The notes under the pieces: generated by a model
Database searches by the model: none
What the model was told of the DNA's origin: nothing
The model's input: only the letters and a program-made list of their open reading frames with translations
Assembly (NCBI GenBank): GCA_963966185.1
Contig: CAWZYM010000409.1
Location: 517,501-581,500 of the forward strand
Direction of reading: 5' to 3'
Origin: Rhabditoides inermis
Lineage: Eukaryota; Nematoda; Chromadorea; Rhabditida; Rhabditidae
DNA length: 64,000 bases
Translations under genes and position numbers: made by a program
Shown here: in pieces, positions 10,983 through 23,599 of the stretch
Layout: every line of letters begins with the position of its first letter
Position numbering within the stretch: position 1 is the stretch's first letter

Positions 10983-11532
10983 AGGGACCGCAACGTGAGG
11001 TGTAGAGTTTGTGTCGAAATCATGTAACATTTTCTGACTGGACGCGTTCCTTGCTCTACTTAGCGTAGAACGATTCGCCCTTCCGCGCTGATTCCAACGG
11101 TATTCGATTTATGGGAAAACGTGCCCCGTAAAGTATTGAAAATCGATAAAGAGTGATATGATGACGTCATATTTCTTTGATCTAGCCGCCATTGCCCAAA
11201 ATGAGTAATGAAAAATAGTATCATAAGAGACGTATTTCATCGAGTACTGATTGATTACAATCAAACAAAGCGTAGTGCTACTATTAGAAACGAGTATGTT
11301 CATAATTTAACTATTAAAGACGTCATCAGTGCTTTGATCTAGCCGCCCTCTGTTGCAGTTTCCCTGTGTGAGCGCGCGCTCGGGTGCGCGCGCGCCGCAC
11401 GGAATTAGAGCGCAATGTGAACGATGAACCTTATGAACATTATATATTTTCGAAGTCAGCTTGAAACGATCTACATTATTATACAAACTGCTATACCACA
11501 TCCAAACTTCTGAAATTCTCATTGTGGTCCCT
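10983..11532. mobile_element. 550-bp non-autonomous inverted-repeat DNA transposon (MITE-like)
   Basis: Unique sequence embedded in a monomer. The left end reads AGGGACCGCAACGTGAG; the right end read in reverse complement is AGGGACCACAATGAG. These are terminal inverted repeats of roughly 15 bp with one mismatch and a 2-base gap. Exact 11-bp duplications ATTACTGATCT flank it, and removing the element plus one copy restores the usual monomer ATTACTGATCTACTGATCGG. Internally, GACGTCAT then TTTGATCTAGCCGCC occurs twice (11163-11190 and 11319-11347), and GAGCGCGCGCTC is palindromic (11370-11381). It encodes no transposase. An 11-bp duplication is within the Mutator-like range, but the superfamily is not certain. 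Confidence 0.9.
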
Positions 11533-12262
11533 ATTACTGATCTACTGATCGGCTTTGACCGCGGAGGCGCGCGGAGCGTGCCGGAGCGCTTTCTATGTGC
11601 ATACGAGAAAGTGAACGATCAGAGAGTCGGAGAAAATGCATATCAGTAGCAGTGATCAATATATATTGTTATTATTACTGATATACTGATAGGGTTTGAC
11701 CGCGGAGGCGCGCGGAGCGTGCCGGAGCGCTTTCTATGTGCATACGAGAAAGTGAACGATCGGAGAGTCGGATAAAATGCATATCAGTAGCAGTAATCAA
11801 TATATTGGTATTTTTACTGATTTACTGATCGGCTTTGACCGCGGAGGCGCGCGAAGCGTGCCGAAGCGCCTTCTATGTGCATACGAAAGAGTAAAAAATC
11901 AGAGAGTCGGAGAAAATGCATATCAGTATCAGTGATCAATGTATTATTTTAATTACTGATCTACTGATCGGCTTTGACCGCGGAGGCGCGCTTTCTATGT
12001 GCATACGAGAAAAAAACGATCGGAGAGTCGGATAAAATGCATATCAGTAGCAGTAATCAATGTATTATTATGATTACTGTTCTACTGATCGGCTTTGACC
12101 GCGGAGGCGCGCGAAGCGGGCCGGAGCGCTTTCTATGTGCGTACGAGAGAGTAAAAGATCAGATAGTAGGAGAGAAGGCATATTAATATCAGTGATCAGT
12201 ATATTATTATAAATACTGTTCTACTGATCGGCTTTGACCGCGGAGGCGCGCGAAGCGTGAGG
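11533..12262 (+). repeat. Family A 139-bp array, block 4 right part
   Basis: Resumes with the right target-site copy ATTACTGATCT (11533-11543). About five monomers follow. One (around 11,980) lacks the GCGAAGCGTGCCGGAGC half of the GC hairpin and reads GGAGGCGCGCTTTC, an internal deletion. Confidence 0.92.
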
Positions 12263-12328
12263 CGAAGCGAAAGAGTGCTACTATGTAGTACGCTCTACCA
12301 CCTTCTTTTCTCATCCCTCAATTCTTCG

Positions 12329-12373
<45 letters not shown>

Positions 12374-12450
12374 CTCTCTTTTTTTTCTCTCTATTTCTCT
12401 ATCTCTCTTTCTTAGATATTAGATCTGTGATAACTAATCATTGTCAACCA
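12263..12450 (+). repeat. CT microsatellite within the array, without a core
   Basis: A short lead (AAAGAGTGCTACTATGTAGT) precedes a CT-rich tract at about 12,298-12,412 and the spacer GATAACTAATCATTGTCAAC. A related lead with GCTACTCTGTAGTACGC is found after core 5 near 17,640, so this may be the remnant of a unit whose core was lost. Confidence 0.82.
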
Positions 12451-12915
12451 GCTACTGATAGGATTTGACCGCGGAGGCGCGCGAAGCGTGCCGGAGCGCT
12501 TTCTTTGTGCATACGAGAGAGTGAAAGATCAGAAAGTAGGAAAGAATGCATATCAGTATCAGTGTTCAATATATTATTATAATTACTGATCTACTGATCG
12601 GCTTTGACCGCGGAGGCGCGCGAAGCGTGCCGGAGCGCCCTCTAAGTGCATACGAGAAAGTGAACGATCAGAAAGTCGGAGAAAATGCATATCAGTAGCA
12701 GTGATCAATATATTTTTATTTTTACTGATCTACTGATATACTTTGACCGCGTAGGCGCGCGGAGCGTGCCGGAGCGCTTTCTATGTGCATACGAGAAAGT
12801 GAACGATCAGAGAGTCGGAAAAAATGCATATCAGTATCAGTGATTAGTATATTATTATAATTACTGATCTACTGATAGGCTCTGACAGCGGAGCGTGCCG
12901 GAGCGCCTTCTATGA
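12451..12915 (+). repeat. Family A 139-bp array, block 5
   Basis: About three monomers with GAA or GGA loops, ending in the CAGCGGAGCG variant that leads into the tail. Confidence 0.92.
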
Positions 12916-13160
12916 GCATAGTAAAAACATCTGTAGAAAAGAAGTCAACCAGATACTATCAACCAGATAGACTGAGACACTTTCTAATTATTTAAAATTA
13001 CTGAAAATAAAAAAAAGGAAACAAATACGATCAGTCATCTACTGGAAGACTGACAACAGCTCTTCTAGCACAGCTCCTAATAGCACTTCCAGAGCACATA
13101 TCAAGTCAATTTATATATCAATCGATAGATAATTTTCTCCTCTATTTTATACCTATATTT
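12916..13160 (+). repeat. Family A tail, copy 4
   Basis: Close to copies 1 and 2. The open frame into the hairpin is retained. Confidence 0.85.
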
Positions 13161-13181
13161 CTAGCGCGCGAAGCGCGCTAG
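13161..13181. other. Family A terminal GAA-loop hairpin, copy 4
   Basis: Perfect arms CTAGCGCGC/GCGCGCTAG, loop GAA, followed by TCTGG. Confidence 0.95.
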
Positions 13182-14040
13182 TCTGGTGTAAGTGTAAAAT
13201 GCCCTATGGTGTCTGTACGTCCATCGCTCTACCGCGCCAGCCACTACTCCTATCTAGCCAAACGTGACATCGATCCGATGGTCTCGGTCCCGAGATGCAG
13301 GATTCCAATTTTCAGCTCGTTATCTCTCATATCCGCGGAGCTATAAGCTCCAGAAAGTCCGACGAAATAGCGCGTAATCAGAGAGAGTCAGACAGAAAAG
13401 CGGCGAAATAGTGTGTGAGGCGAGGAGACGGGTCACTGACGAATCGGCTGCGGCGAGTAGACCTTACAAGAACGAGCACTGCGGATCGCAGACTTCAGCT
13501 ATCGGAAAACGGTTTCGACGTCACTCCTCTACACTCCCTCACCTACAAATCTGCCCGTAATCTTTTTATAACTCCTCCTGGTTTCTTTTCACGAAGTGAT
13601 TTAGTCGAGGCGAGGCGACACCAAACAGTTGTCGCGGGCTGTTCAAGAAAACTAGGCAACCGTGTAAGGTCTCCCTTTACTACAACATGCAAATAGGTGG
13701 CCACTACACTTCTACCAAAATTTGCATCTTTTTGTGACCTCTGACGCCCGCTATCAATTAAATTCCTCTAATCGACGCCACTTTATTGCCCCGCGACGAG
13801 AGAGTGTGGCGAGGTGAGAGTGCGCCAGCTGCCAGTCTGTCTGATGTCAGAGAAAGAGACAGTCAATTGTGCAAATGAGCGAGAACATCACCATGCACTA
13901 CGAAACAGCTCACCACACTGCAACAAACAGCGCGATTACTATATTCTGAGCACATACAATAAAACATTACTATATGCACTCACGTCATTCTATATTCAAT
14001 CAGGGAAGTGAGGCGAGGCGAAATACTATGTAACCTCCTT
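13182..14040 (+). repeat. Family A core, copy 4
   Basis: Full core with AAAATGCCCTATGG box and the 93-codon open frame at 13415-13696, very similar to core 2. Confidence 0.9.
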
Positions 14041-14128
14041 TTTTTCATCCAATTCCTTTTCTCATCTCTCTCTTTTTCGTCTCTCTCTCTCTCTCTTTCT
14101 CTCTTTCTCTCCCTCTCTCCCTCTCTTC

Positions 14129-14160
<32 letters not shown>

Positions 14161-14228
14161 CTCTCTTTCGTCTTTCTCTCTCTCTCGCTCTCTCTTTCGT
14201 CTCTCTCTCTCTCTCTCTCTCACTCTCT

Positions 14229-14276
<48 letters not shown>

Positions 14277-14349
14277 ATTTTATAATAAAAGACCAGTGAT
14301 AACTATAAATTATATTTGTATCTCTAATAAATAAAAATTGTCAACCAGC
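14041..14349 (+). repeat. Long CT microsatellite after core 4
   Basis: About 230 bp of CT-rich sequence (14041-14274) with TTTCGTC interruptions, then the AT spacer GACCAGTGATAACTATAAAT ending TTGTCAACCAGC. Confidence 0.9.
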
Positions 14350-14768
14350 TTCTGATAGGCTTTACCGCGGAGTGTGCCGGAGCGCCCTCTATGTGCATAC
14401 GAGAGAGTGAAAGATCAGAGAGTAGGAAAGAATGCATATCAGTATCAGTGTTCAATATATGATTATAATTACTGATCTACTGATCGGCTTTGACCGCGGA
14501 GGCGCGCGAAGCGTGCCGGAGCGCTTTCTATGTGCATACGAGAAAATGAACGATCAGAGATTCGGAGAAAATTCATATCAGTAGCAGTGATCAATTTATT
14601 CTTATTATTACTGATATACTGATATACTTTGACCGCGAAGGCGCGCGGAGCGTGCCGGAGCGCTTTCTATGTGCATACGAGAATGTGATCAGAGAGTCGG
14701 AGAAAATGCATATCAGTAGCAGTGATCAATTTATTCTTATTATTACTGATCTACTGATAGAATTTGAC
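14350..14768 (+). repeat. Family A 139-bp array, block 6
   Basis: About three monomers. The third has a shortened GAATGTGATCAGAGAGTCGG segment. It passes directly into the 110-bp sub-family. Confidence 0.9.
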
Positions 14769-15680
14769 CGCGGAGGCGCGCGGAGCGGCTATCTATGATC
14801 ATAGGCGAGAGTAGATATTTCATAATATTAGATCCGTGATAACTAATCGTTGTCAACCAGCTACTGATAGGATTTGACCGCGGAGGCGCACGGAGCGGCT
14901 ATATATGATCATAGGCGAGAGTAGATATTTTATAATATTAGATCCGTGATAACTAATCATTGTCAACCAGCTACTGATAGATTTGACCGCTGAGGCGCGC
15001 GGAGCGGCTGTCTGTGATCAAAGGCGAGAGTAGAGATTTTATAATATTAGATCCGTGATAACTAATCATTGTCAATAGAGATTTTATAATATTAGATTCG
15101 TGATAACTAATCATTGTCAACCAGCTACTGATAGAATTTGACCGCTGAGGCGCGCGGAGCGGCTGTCTGTGATCAAAGGCGAGAGTAGAGATTTTATAAT
15201 ATTAGATCCGTGATAACTAATCATTGTCAACCAGCTACTGATAGAATTTGACCGCTGAGGCGCGCGGAGCGGCTGTCTGTGATCAAAGGCGAGAGTAGAG
15301 ATTTTATAATATTAGATCCGTGATAACTAATCATTGTCAATAGAGATTTTATAATATTAGATTCGTGATAACTAATCATTGTCAACCAGCTACTGATAGA
15401 ATTTGACCGCTGAGGCGCGCGGAGCGGCTGTCTGTGATCAAAGGCGAGAGTAGAGATTTTATATTATTAGATTCGTGATAACTAATCATTGTCAACCAGC
15501 TACTGATAGAATTTGACCGCTGAGGCGCGCGGAGCGGCTGTCTGTGATCAAAGGCGAGAGTAGAGATTTCATAATATTAGATCCGTGATAACTGATCATT
15601 GTCAACCAGCTACTGATAGATTTTGACCGCGGAGGCGCGCGGAGCGGCTATCTATGATCGTAGGCGAGAGTAGAGATTTT
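14769..15680 (+). repeat. 110-bp sub-family array, block 1
   Basis: Tandem units of ~110 bp (CCAGCTACTG at 15,121 and 15,231). They keep the TTTGACCGCNGAGGCGCGCGGAGCGG start of the 139-bp monomer but continue GATCATAGGCGAGAGTAGA ... GATCCGTGATAACTAATCA. Several units carry an extra partial copy of about 50 bp (ATTTTATAATATTAGATTCG). CCGCT/AGCGG replaces the longer GC hairpin. It derives from a fusion of the 139-bp monomer with the post-CT spacer, which shares GATAACTAATCATTGTCAAC. Confidence 0.9.
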
Positions 15681-15940
15681 ATGACGAGAAAGTGAAAGAT
15701 CAGAGAGTATAAGAAAATGCATATCTGTATCAGTGATCAATGTATTATTATAATTACTGATCTACTGATAGAGTTTTAACGCGGAGGCGCGCGGAGCGTG
15801 CCGGAGCGCCTCCTATGTGCATACGAGAGAGTGAAATATCAGAGAGTCGGAGAAAATGCAAAACAGTATCAGTGATCAAGATATTATTATTTTTGATCTA
15901 CTGATAGGCTTTGACCGCGGAGGCACGCGATAGCGTGCCG
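15681..15940 (+). repeat. Two 139-bp monomers between 110-bp blocks
   Basis: Two A-type monomers. The second GC hairpin (15,922-15,939) is GGCACGC/GCGTGCC with a GATA loop: a compensated stem with a 4-nt loop. Confidence 0.88.
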
Positions 15941-16554
15941 GAGCGGCTGACTAAGATCATAGGCGAGAGTAGATATTTTATAATATTAGATCCGTGATAA
16001 CTAATCATTGTCAACCAGCTACTGATAGGATTTGACTGCGGAGGCGCGCGGAATGTGCCGGAGCGGCTATCTGAGATCATAGGCGAGAATAGATATTTTA
16101 TAATAGTAGATCCGTGATAACTAATCATTGTCAACCAGCTACTGATAGGATTTGACCACAGAGGCGCGTGGAGCGGCTATCTATGATCATAGGCAAAAGT
16201 AGATATTTTATGATATTAGACCCTTGATAACTAATAATTGTCAACCATGCTACTGATAGGATTTGACTGCGGAGGCGCGCGGAATGTGCCGGAGCGGCTA
16301 TCTGAGATCATAGGCGAGAGTAGATAATTTATGATATTGATCAGTGATAACTAATAATTGTCAACCATATACTGATAGGATTTGACCGCGGAGGCGCGCG
16401 AAGCGGTTATCTATGATCATAGGCGAGAGTAGATATTTTATGATTTTAGATCAGTGATAAATTCTAACTTTCAACCAACTACTGTTATATATTACTGATC
16501 TACTGATATACTTTTATCGCGGAGGCGCGCGGAGCGCCGGAGCGCCTTCTATGA
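15941..16554 (+). repeat. 110-bp sub-family array, block 2
   Basis: Five diverged ~110-120-bp units with GATCATAGGCGAGAGTAGAT, closing with one partial 139-bp monomer (CTTTTATCGCGGAGGCGCGC). Confidence 0.86.
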
Positions 16555-16805
16555 GCATAGTAAAAATAATATCTGTCGAAAAGCAGTAACTATCAACCAG
16601 ATAGACTTAGACTTGGACACTTTCTAAATACTTGATAATACTGAAAATTGAAAAAGATAAGAAAATAAATAAAGATCAGTCATCTACCGAAAGAGTGACA
16701 ACAGCGCTTCTAGCACAGCTCCTAATAGCACTTCCAGGGCACATGTCAAGTCAATCTATATATCAATCGATAGATAATTTTCTCCTCTATTTTATACCTA
16801 TATTT
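16555..16805 (+). repeat. Family A tail, copy 5
   Basis: Diverged tail (AATATCTGTCGAAAAGC). The open frame is 64 codons (16632-16826), again ending LAREAR at the hairpin stop. Confidence 0.84.
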
Positions 16806-16826
16806 CTAGCGCGCGAAGCGCGGTAG
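16806..16826. other. Family A terminal hairpin, copy 5 (one arm mismatch)
   Basis: Left arm CTAGCGCGC, loop GAA, right arm GCGCGGTAG: one uncompensated C-to-G change. TT follows, not TC. Confidence 0.92.
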
Positions 16827-17689
16827 TTGCCTGTGTGTGTAAAATGCCCTATGGTTTCCGTCCGTCCGTACGTCCATCGCTCTACCGCGTCAGCCACTAC
16901 TCCTATCTAGCCAAACGTGACATCGATCCAATGGTCTCGGTCCCGAGATGCAGGATTCCAATTTTCAAATCTTTATCTCTCATATCCGCGGAGCTATAGG
17001 CTCAAGAAAGTCCGACGAAATAGCGCGTAATCAGAGAGAGTCAGACAGAAAAGAGGCGAAATAGTGTGTCAGACTAAGAGACGGGTCACTGACGAATCGG
17101 CTGCGGCGAGTAGACCTTACAAGAACGAGTACTGCGAATCGCAGACTCCAGCTTTCGAGAAACGGTTTTCACGTCACTCCTTTAGACTCCCTAATCTACA
17201 AATCTGCCCGATATCTTTTTATAACTCCTCCTGGTTTCTTTTCACGAAGTGATTTAATCGAGGCGAGGCGACACCAAACAATTGTCGCGGGCTGTTCAAG
17301 AAAACTAGGCAACCGTGTCAGATCTCCCTTTACTACAACATGCAAATAGGTGGCCACTACACTTCTACCAATATTTGCATCTTTATGTGACCTCTGACGC
17401 CTGCTATCAGCGGATTCCTGTAATCGACGTCGTTTTATTCCCCACGACAAGAGAGTGTGGCGAGGTGAGAATGCGCCAGCTGCCAGTCTGTCTGCTGTTA
17501 GAGACAGAAACAGTAAATTGTGCAAATGAGAGAGAATATCACCGTGCACTACGAAACAATTCATTTCGTTCAAACAAACTATGCGAATCCTATATTCTGA
17601 GCATAGACATAAAAATATTGTGAGGCGAGGCGAAAGAGTGAGACCGATCCAGCCGAGCTTATGCTACTCTGTAGTACGCGTTACCACTT
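16827..17689 (+). repeat. Family A core, copy 5 (3' end replaced)
   Basis: Core with AAAATGCCCTATGGTTTCCG box and expanded CCGT repeats (TCCGTCCGTACGTCC). After about 17,610 the usual 3' end is replaced by GTGAGGCGAGGCGAAAGAGT and a GCTACTCTGTAGTACGC segment like that near 12,275. The core open frame is intact from about 17,106 to 17,348 but lacks the usual start. Confidence 0.88.
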
Positions 17690-17823
17690 CCTCTTCCCCT
17701 CAATCTCTATTTTGTCTCTCTCTCTCTCTCTTTCTCTCTCTATCTTTCTTTCTCTCTCTTTGTCCCTAGCTCTCCTCTCTCTCTCACTCGCTAAATGATT
17801 ATCGGTCAATTTAATAGACATTG
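17690..17823 (+). repeat. CT microsatellite after core 5
   Basis: CT-rich tract to about 17,793, then TAAATGATTATCGGTCAATT, which is not seen elsewhere. Confidence 0.85.
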
Positions 17824-18316
17824 GCAGCGGAGGCGCGCTTTCTATGATCATAGGCGAGTGTAGATAATTTATGATATTATATCAGTGATAACTAATAATT
17901 ATCAACCAGCTACTGATAGGATTTGACCGCGGAGGCGCGCGAAGCGTGCCGGAGCGGCTATCTATGATCATAGGCGAGAGTAGATATTTTATGATATTAG
18001 ATCAGTGATAACTAATAATTGTCAACCAGCTACTGATAGGATTTGACGGCGGAGGCGCGCGGAGCGTGCCAGAGCGGCTATCTATGATCATAGGCGAGAG
18101 TAGATATTTTATGATATTATTAGATCAGTGATAACTAATAACTCTCAACCAACTACTGATAGAATTTGACCGCGGAGGCGCGCGGAGCGTGCCGGAGCGG
18201 CTATCTATGATCATAGGCGAGAGTAGATATTTTATGATATTATTAGATCAGTGATAACTAATAACTCTCAACCAACTACTGATAGGATTTGACCGCGAAG
18301 GCGCGCGAAGCGTTTA
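17824..18316 (+). repeat. 110-bp sub-family array, block 3
   Basis: Four units of ~115-125 bp with TTTATGATATTAGATCAGTG. Some have an extra ATT (GATATTATTAGATC). Confidence 0.88.
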
Positions 18317-19494
<1,178 letters not shown>

Positions 19495-19733
19495 TATAAT
19501 ATCTGTAGAAAAGCAGTAACTGTCAAATAGCTACTGATAGACTGTGACACTTCCTAAATGCTTGATAATACTGTAGATTAAAAATAAGGAAATAAATAAA
19601 GATCAGTCATCTACTGGAAGACTCTGTCAACAGCACTTCTAGCACAGCTCCTAATAGCACTTCCAGACCACATATCAAATCAATCTATATATCAATCGAT
19701 AGATAAATTTCTCCTCTTCTCAAACTTTTATTT
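19495..19733 (+). repeat. Family A tail, copy 6
   Basis: Diverged. GACTCTGTCAACAG contains a two-base insertion like copy 3, and the end reads CTCCTCTTCTCAAACTTTTA instead of CTCCTCTATTTTATACC, so the tail open frame is not conserved here. Confidence 0.83.
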
Positions 19734-19754
19734 CTAGCGCGCGTAGCGCGCTAG
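19734..19754. other. Family A terminal hairpin, copy 6 (GTA loop)
   Basis: Perfect arms CTAGCGCGC/GCGCGCTAG with loop GTA, a G-N-A triloop variant. A second small hairpin GCAGCG-C-CGCTGC follows at about 19,757. Confidence 0.95.
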
Positions 19755-20649
19755 TCGCAGCGCCGCTGCGCCGCTCTGGCTAAATGTCCTATGGTGTCCG
19801 TCCGTCCGTCTCTCCACAAGGCCCACCGACGTATGGATTGCTACAAATTTGACATCTTCTTGAAGCCCTCGATCTGGAGATGCGGTATAAAATAGAGGTT
19901 TTTGATAACTCTCCTCTCCGCGGACTTATAAGGCAAAACGTGACGGTTAGACAATCCGGCGAAATAGACTGCAAAAAGGCAAGAGTCAGACACTGAGCGA
20001 CGAAATAGTGTGTCAATGATGAGAGGGAAAAGAAAGGCGGGGCCACAATTTATGCCTCTTTGAGTATACCTTACAAGAACGATAACTGCGAATCGCAGAC
20101 TTCAGCTATCGAAAAACGATTTCGATGTCACTCCTCTACACTCCCTTACCTACAAATCTGCCCGTAATCTTTTTATAACTCTTTCTGGTTAGCTTTCACG
20201 AAGTGATTTAATCGAGGCGAGGCGAGACCAAACATTTGTCGCGGGCTGTTTAAGAAAACTAGGCAACCGTGTAAGGTCTCCTTTTACTACAACATGCATA
20301 TAGGTGGCCACTACACTTCTACCAAAATTTGCATCATTTTGTGACCTCTGACGCCCGCTATCAATTAAATTCCTCTAATCGACGTCGTTTTATTGCCCCG
20401 CGACGAGAGAGTGTGGCGAGGTGAGAGTGCGCCAGCTGCCAGTCTGTCTGCTGTTAGAGAAAGAGACAGTCAATTGTGCAAATGAGCGAGAACATCACCA
20501 TGCACTACAAAACAGCTAACCACACTCCAAAAAACTGCGCTAATTTTATTTTTTGAGCAAATACTATAAAATATTACTATATGCACTCACGTCATTCTAT
20601 ATTCAATCAGGGAAGTGAGGCGAGGCGTAATACATGTAACCTCCTTTTC
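19755..20649 (+). repeat. Family A core, copy 6 (chimeric)
   Basis: The first ~300 bp differ from all other cores (CTAAATGTCCTATGGTGTCC box, then CCGTCCGTCCGTCTCTCCAC and CACCGACGTATGG), while from about 20,065 onward it is a standard core. The core open frame has an in-frame TAG at TCTGGTTAGC. This looks like a different unit head spliced onto the family A body. Confidence 0.88.
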
Positions 20650-20730
20650 TCATCCCTCTCCTTTTCTCATCCCTCTCTTTCTCGACTCTCTTTCTCTTTC
20701 TTTCTCTCTTTCTCTCCCTCTCTCCCTCTC

Positions 20731-20776
<46 letters not shown>

Positions 20777-20879
20777 TCTTTTTCTCTCTCTCTCTTGATT
20801 TTTTTAATAAAAGACCAGTGATAACTATAAATTATATTTGTATCTATAATAAAAATAAAAATTGTCAACCAGATTCTGA
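20650..20879 (+). repeat. CT microsatellite and spacer after core 6
   Basis: CT-rich tract to about 20,796, then GACCAGTGATAACTATAAAT and a spacer ending TTGTCAACCAG. Confidence 0.9.
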
Positions 20880-21025
20880 TAGGCTTTACCGCGGAGTGTG
20901 CCGGAGCGCCCTCTATGTGTATACGAGAGAGTGAAAGATCAGAGAGTAGGAAAGTAGGAGTCGGAGAAAATGCATATCAGTAGCAGTGATCAATTTATTC
21001 TTATTATTACTGATCTACTGATAGG
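20880..21025 (+). repeat. Single 139-bp monomer
   Basis: One monomer with a small duplication (GTAGGAAAGTAGGAGTCGG) before the next 110-bp block. Confidence 0.85.
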
Positions 21026-21604
21026 ATTTGACTGCGGAGGCGCGCGGACCAGCTGTCTATGATCGTAGGCGAGAGTAGATATTTTATAATATTAGATCCG
21101 TGATAACTAATCATTGTCAACCAGCTACTGATAGGATTTGACCGCGGAGGCGCGCGGAGCGGCTGTCTGTGATCATAGGCGAGAGTAGAGATTTTATAAT
21201 ATTAGATCCGTGATAACTAATCATTGTCAACCAGCTACTGATAGAATTTGAGCGCGGAGCGGCTGTCTGTGATCATAGGCGAGAGTAGATATTTTATAAT
21301 ATTAGATCCGTGATAACTAATCATTGTCAACCAGCTATTGATAGAATTTGATCGCGGAGCGGCTGTCTGTGATCATAGGCGAGAGTAGAGATTTTATAAT
21401 ATTAGATCCGTGATAACTAATCATTGTCAACCAGCTACTGATAGAATTTGAGCGCGGAGCGGCTGTCTGTGATCATAGGCGAGAGTAGATATTTTATAAT
21501 ATTAGATCCGTGATAACTAATCATTGTCAACCAGCTACTGATTGAATTTGACCGCGGAGGCGCGCGGAGCGGCTATCTATGATCGTAGAGTAGTTATTTT
21601 ATGA
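21026..21604 (+). repeat. 110-bp sub-family array, block 4
   Basis: Five to six units. Three have lost the CGGAGGCGCG segment and read TTTGAGCGCGGAGCGGC or TTTGATCGCGGAGCGGC. Confidence 0.9.
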
Positions 21605-22454
21605 AAAGTGAGAGACGAGAAAGTGAAAGATCAGAGAGTATAAGAAAATGCATATCTGTATCAGTGATTAATGTAATATTATAATTACTGATCTACTGAT
21701 AGAGTTTTAACGCGGAGGCGCGCGGAGCGTGCCGGAGCGCCTCCTGTGTGCATCCGAGAGAGTGAAATATCAGAGAGTCGGAGAGAATGCATATCAGTAA
21801 CAGTGATCAATATATTTTATTATTACTGATCTACTAATAGAATTTGACCGTGGAGGCGCGCGAAGCGTGCCGGAGCGCCCTCCATGTGCATACGAGAGAG
21901 ATATCAGAGAGTCGAAAAAAATGCATATCAGTAACAGTGATCAATATATTCTTATTATTACTGATCTACTGATAGACTTTGACCGCGGAGGCGCGCGAAG
22001 CGTGCCGGAGCGCCTCCTATGTGCATCCGAGAAAGTGAAATATCAGAGAGTCGGAGAGAACACATATCAGTAACAGTGATAAATATATTCTTATTATTAC
22101 TGATCTACTGATAGACTTTGACCGCGGAGGCGCGCGAAGCGTGCCGGAGCGCCTCCTATGTGCATCCGAGAAAGTGAAATATCAGAGAGTCGGAGAGAAT
22201 GCATATCAGTAACAGTAATCAATATATTCTCATTATTACTGATCTACTGATCGGCTTTCACCGCGGAGGCGCGCGAAGCGTGCCGGAGCGCTTTCTATGT
22301 GCATACGAGAAAGTGAGAGATCAGAGAGACGGAAAAAAACATATTAGTATCAGTGATCATTATATTGTGATTTTTTATTACTGTTACTGATAGGCTGTGA
22401 TTTTTTATTGCTGTTACTGATAGGCAGCGAAGCGTGCCGGACCGCCTTCTATGA
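21605..22454 (+). repeat. Family A 139-bp array, block 9
   Basis: About six monomers. Near 22,365-22,430 a short segment TGTGATTTTTTATT(A/G)CTGTTACTGATAGGC is tandemly duplicated and the GC hairpin is truncated to CAGCGAAGCGTGCC. Confidence 0.9.
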
Positions 22455-22702
22455 GCAAGGTAAATACATCTGTAGAAAAGCAGTCAACCAGATACTATCA
22501 ACCAGATAGACTGTGACACTTTCTAATTATTTGAAATTACTGAAAATAAAAAAATAAGGAAAGAAACAAAGATCAGCCATCTACTGGAAGACTGACAACA
22601 GCACTTCTAGCACAGCTCCTAATAGCACTTCCAGAGCACAAATCAAGTCAATCTATATATCAATCGATAGATAATTTTCTCCTCTATTTTTTACCTATAT
22701 TT
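22455..22702 (+). repeat. Family A tail, copy 7
   Basis: Close to copies 1 and 2. The open frame to LAREAR is retained. Confidence 0.85.
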
Positions 22703-22723
22703 CTAGCGCGCGAAGCGCGCTAG
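22703..22723. other. Family A terminal GAA-loop hairpin, copy 7
   Basis: Perfect arms CTAGCGCGC/GCGCGCTAG, loop GAA, followed by TCGGG. Confidence 0.95.
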
Positions 22724-23599
22724 TCGGGTGTAAGTGTAAAATGCCCTATGGTTTCCGCACTTTTTGTCCGTCCGTCCATCGCTCTACCGCGCCACCCACT
22801 ACTCCTATCTAGCCAAACGTGACATCGATCCGATGGTCTCGGTCCCGAGATGCAGGATTCCAATTTTCAGCCCTTTATCTCTCATATCCGCGGAGCTATG
22901 AGCCTTAAAGAAAATTCGACGAAATAGCGCGTAATCAGAGAGAGTCAGACAGAAAAAACAGCGAAAAAGTGTGTCAGATGAAGAGACGGTTAGGTGGTTG
23001 AACGGTTGCATCGAGTAGGCCTTACAAGAACGAGTACTGCGAATCGCAGACTTCAGCTTTCGAGAAACGGTTTTCACGTCACTCCTCCAGACTACCTGAT
23101 CTACAAATCTGCCCGTAATCTTTTTATAACTCCTCCTGGTTTCCTTTCACGAAGTGATTTAGTCGAGGCGAGGCAACACCAAACAGTTGTCGCGGACTGT
23201 TCAAGAAAACTAGGCAACCGTGTAAGGTCTCCCTTTACTACAACATGTATATAGGTGGCCACTACACTTCTACAAAAATTTGCATCTTTTTGTGACCTCT
23301 AACGCCCGCTATCAATTAAATTCCTCTAATCGACGCCACTTTATTGCCCCGTGACGAGAGAGTGTGGCGAGGTGAGAGTGCGCCAGCTGCCAGTCTGTCT
23401 GATGTCAGAGAAAAAGACAGTCAATTGTGCAAATGAGCGAGAACATCACCACGCACTACCGAACAGCTCACCACACTCCAACAAACTGTGCAAATTTTAT
23501 TTTCTGAGCACATACAATAAAACATTACTATATGTACTCACGTCATTCTATATTCAACCAGGGAAGTGAGGCGAGGCGAAATACTATGTAACCTCCTTT
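22724..23599 (+). repeat. Family A core, copy 7
   Basis: Full core. The head reads AAAATGCCCTATGGTTTCCG with an extra CACTTTTTGTCCGTCCGTCC. The open frame is at 22994-23254 (86 codons), whose N-terminal part (VERLHRVGLTRTS) differs from other copies. Confidence 0.9.

Noticed and set aside
10983..11532. Tc1/mariner-type element with TA target duplication
   Set aside because: TA does flank GGGACC on both sides, but the exact 11-bp duplication and empty-site reconstruction explain the junction better.
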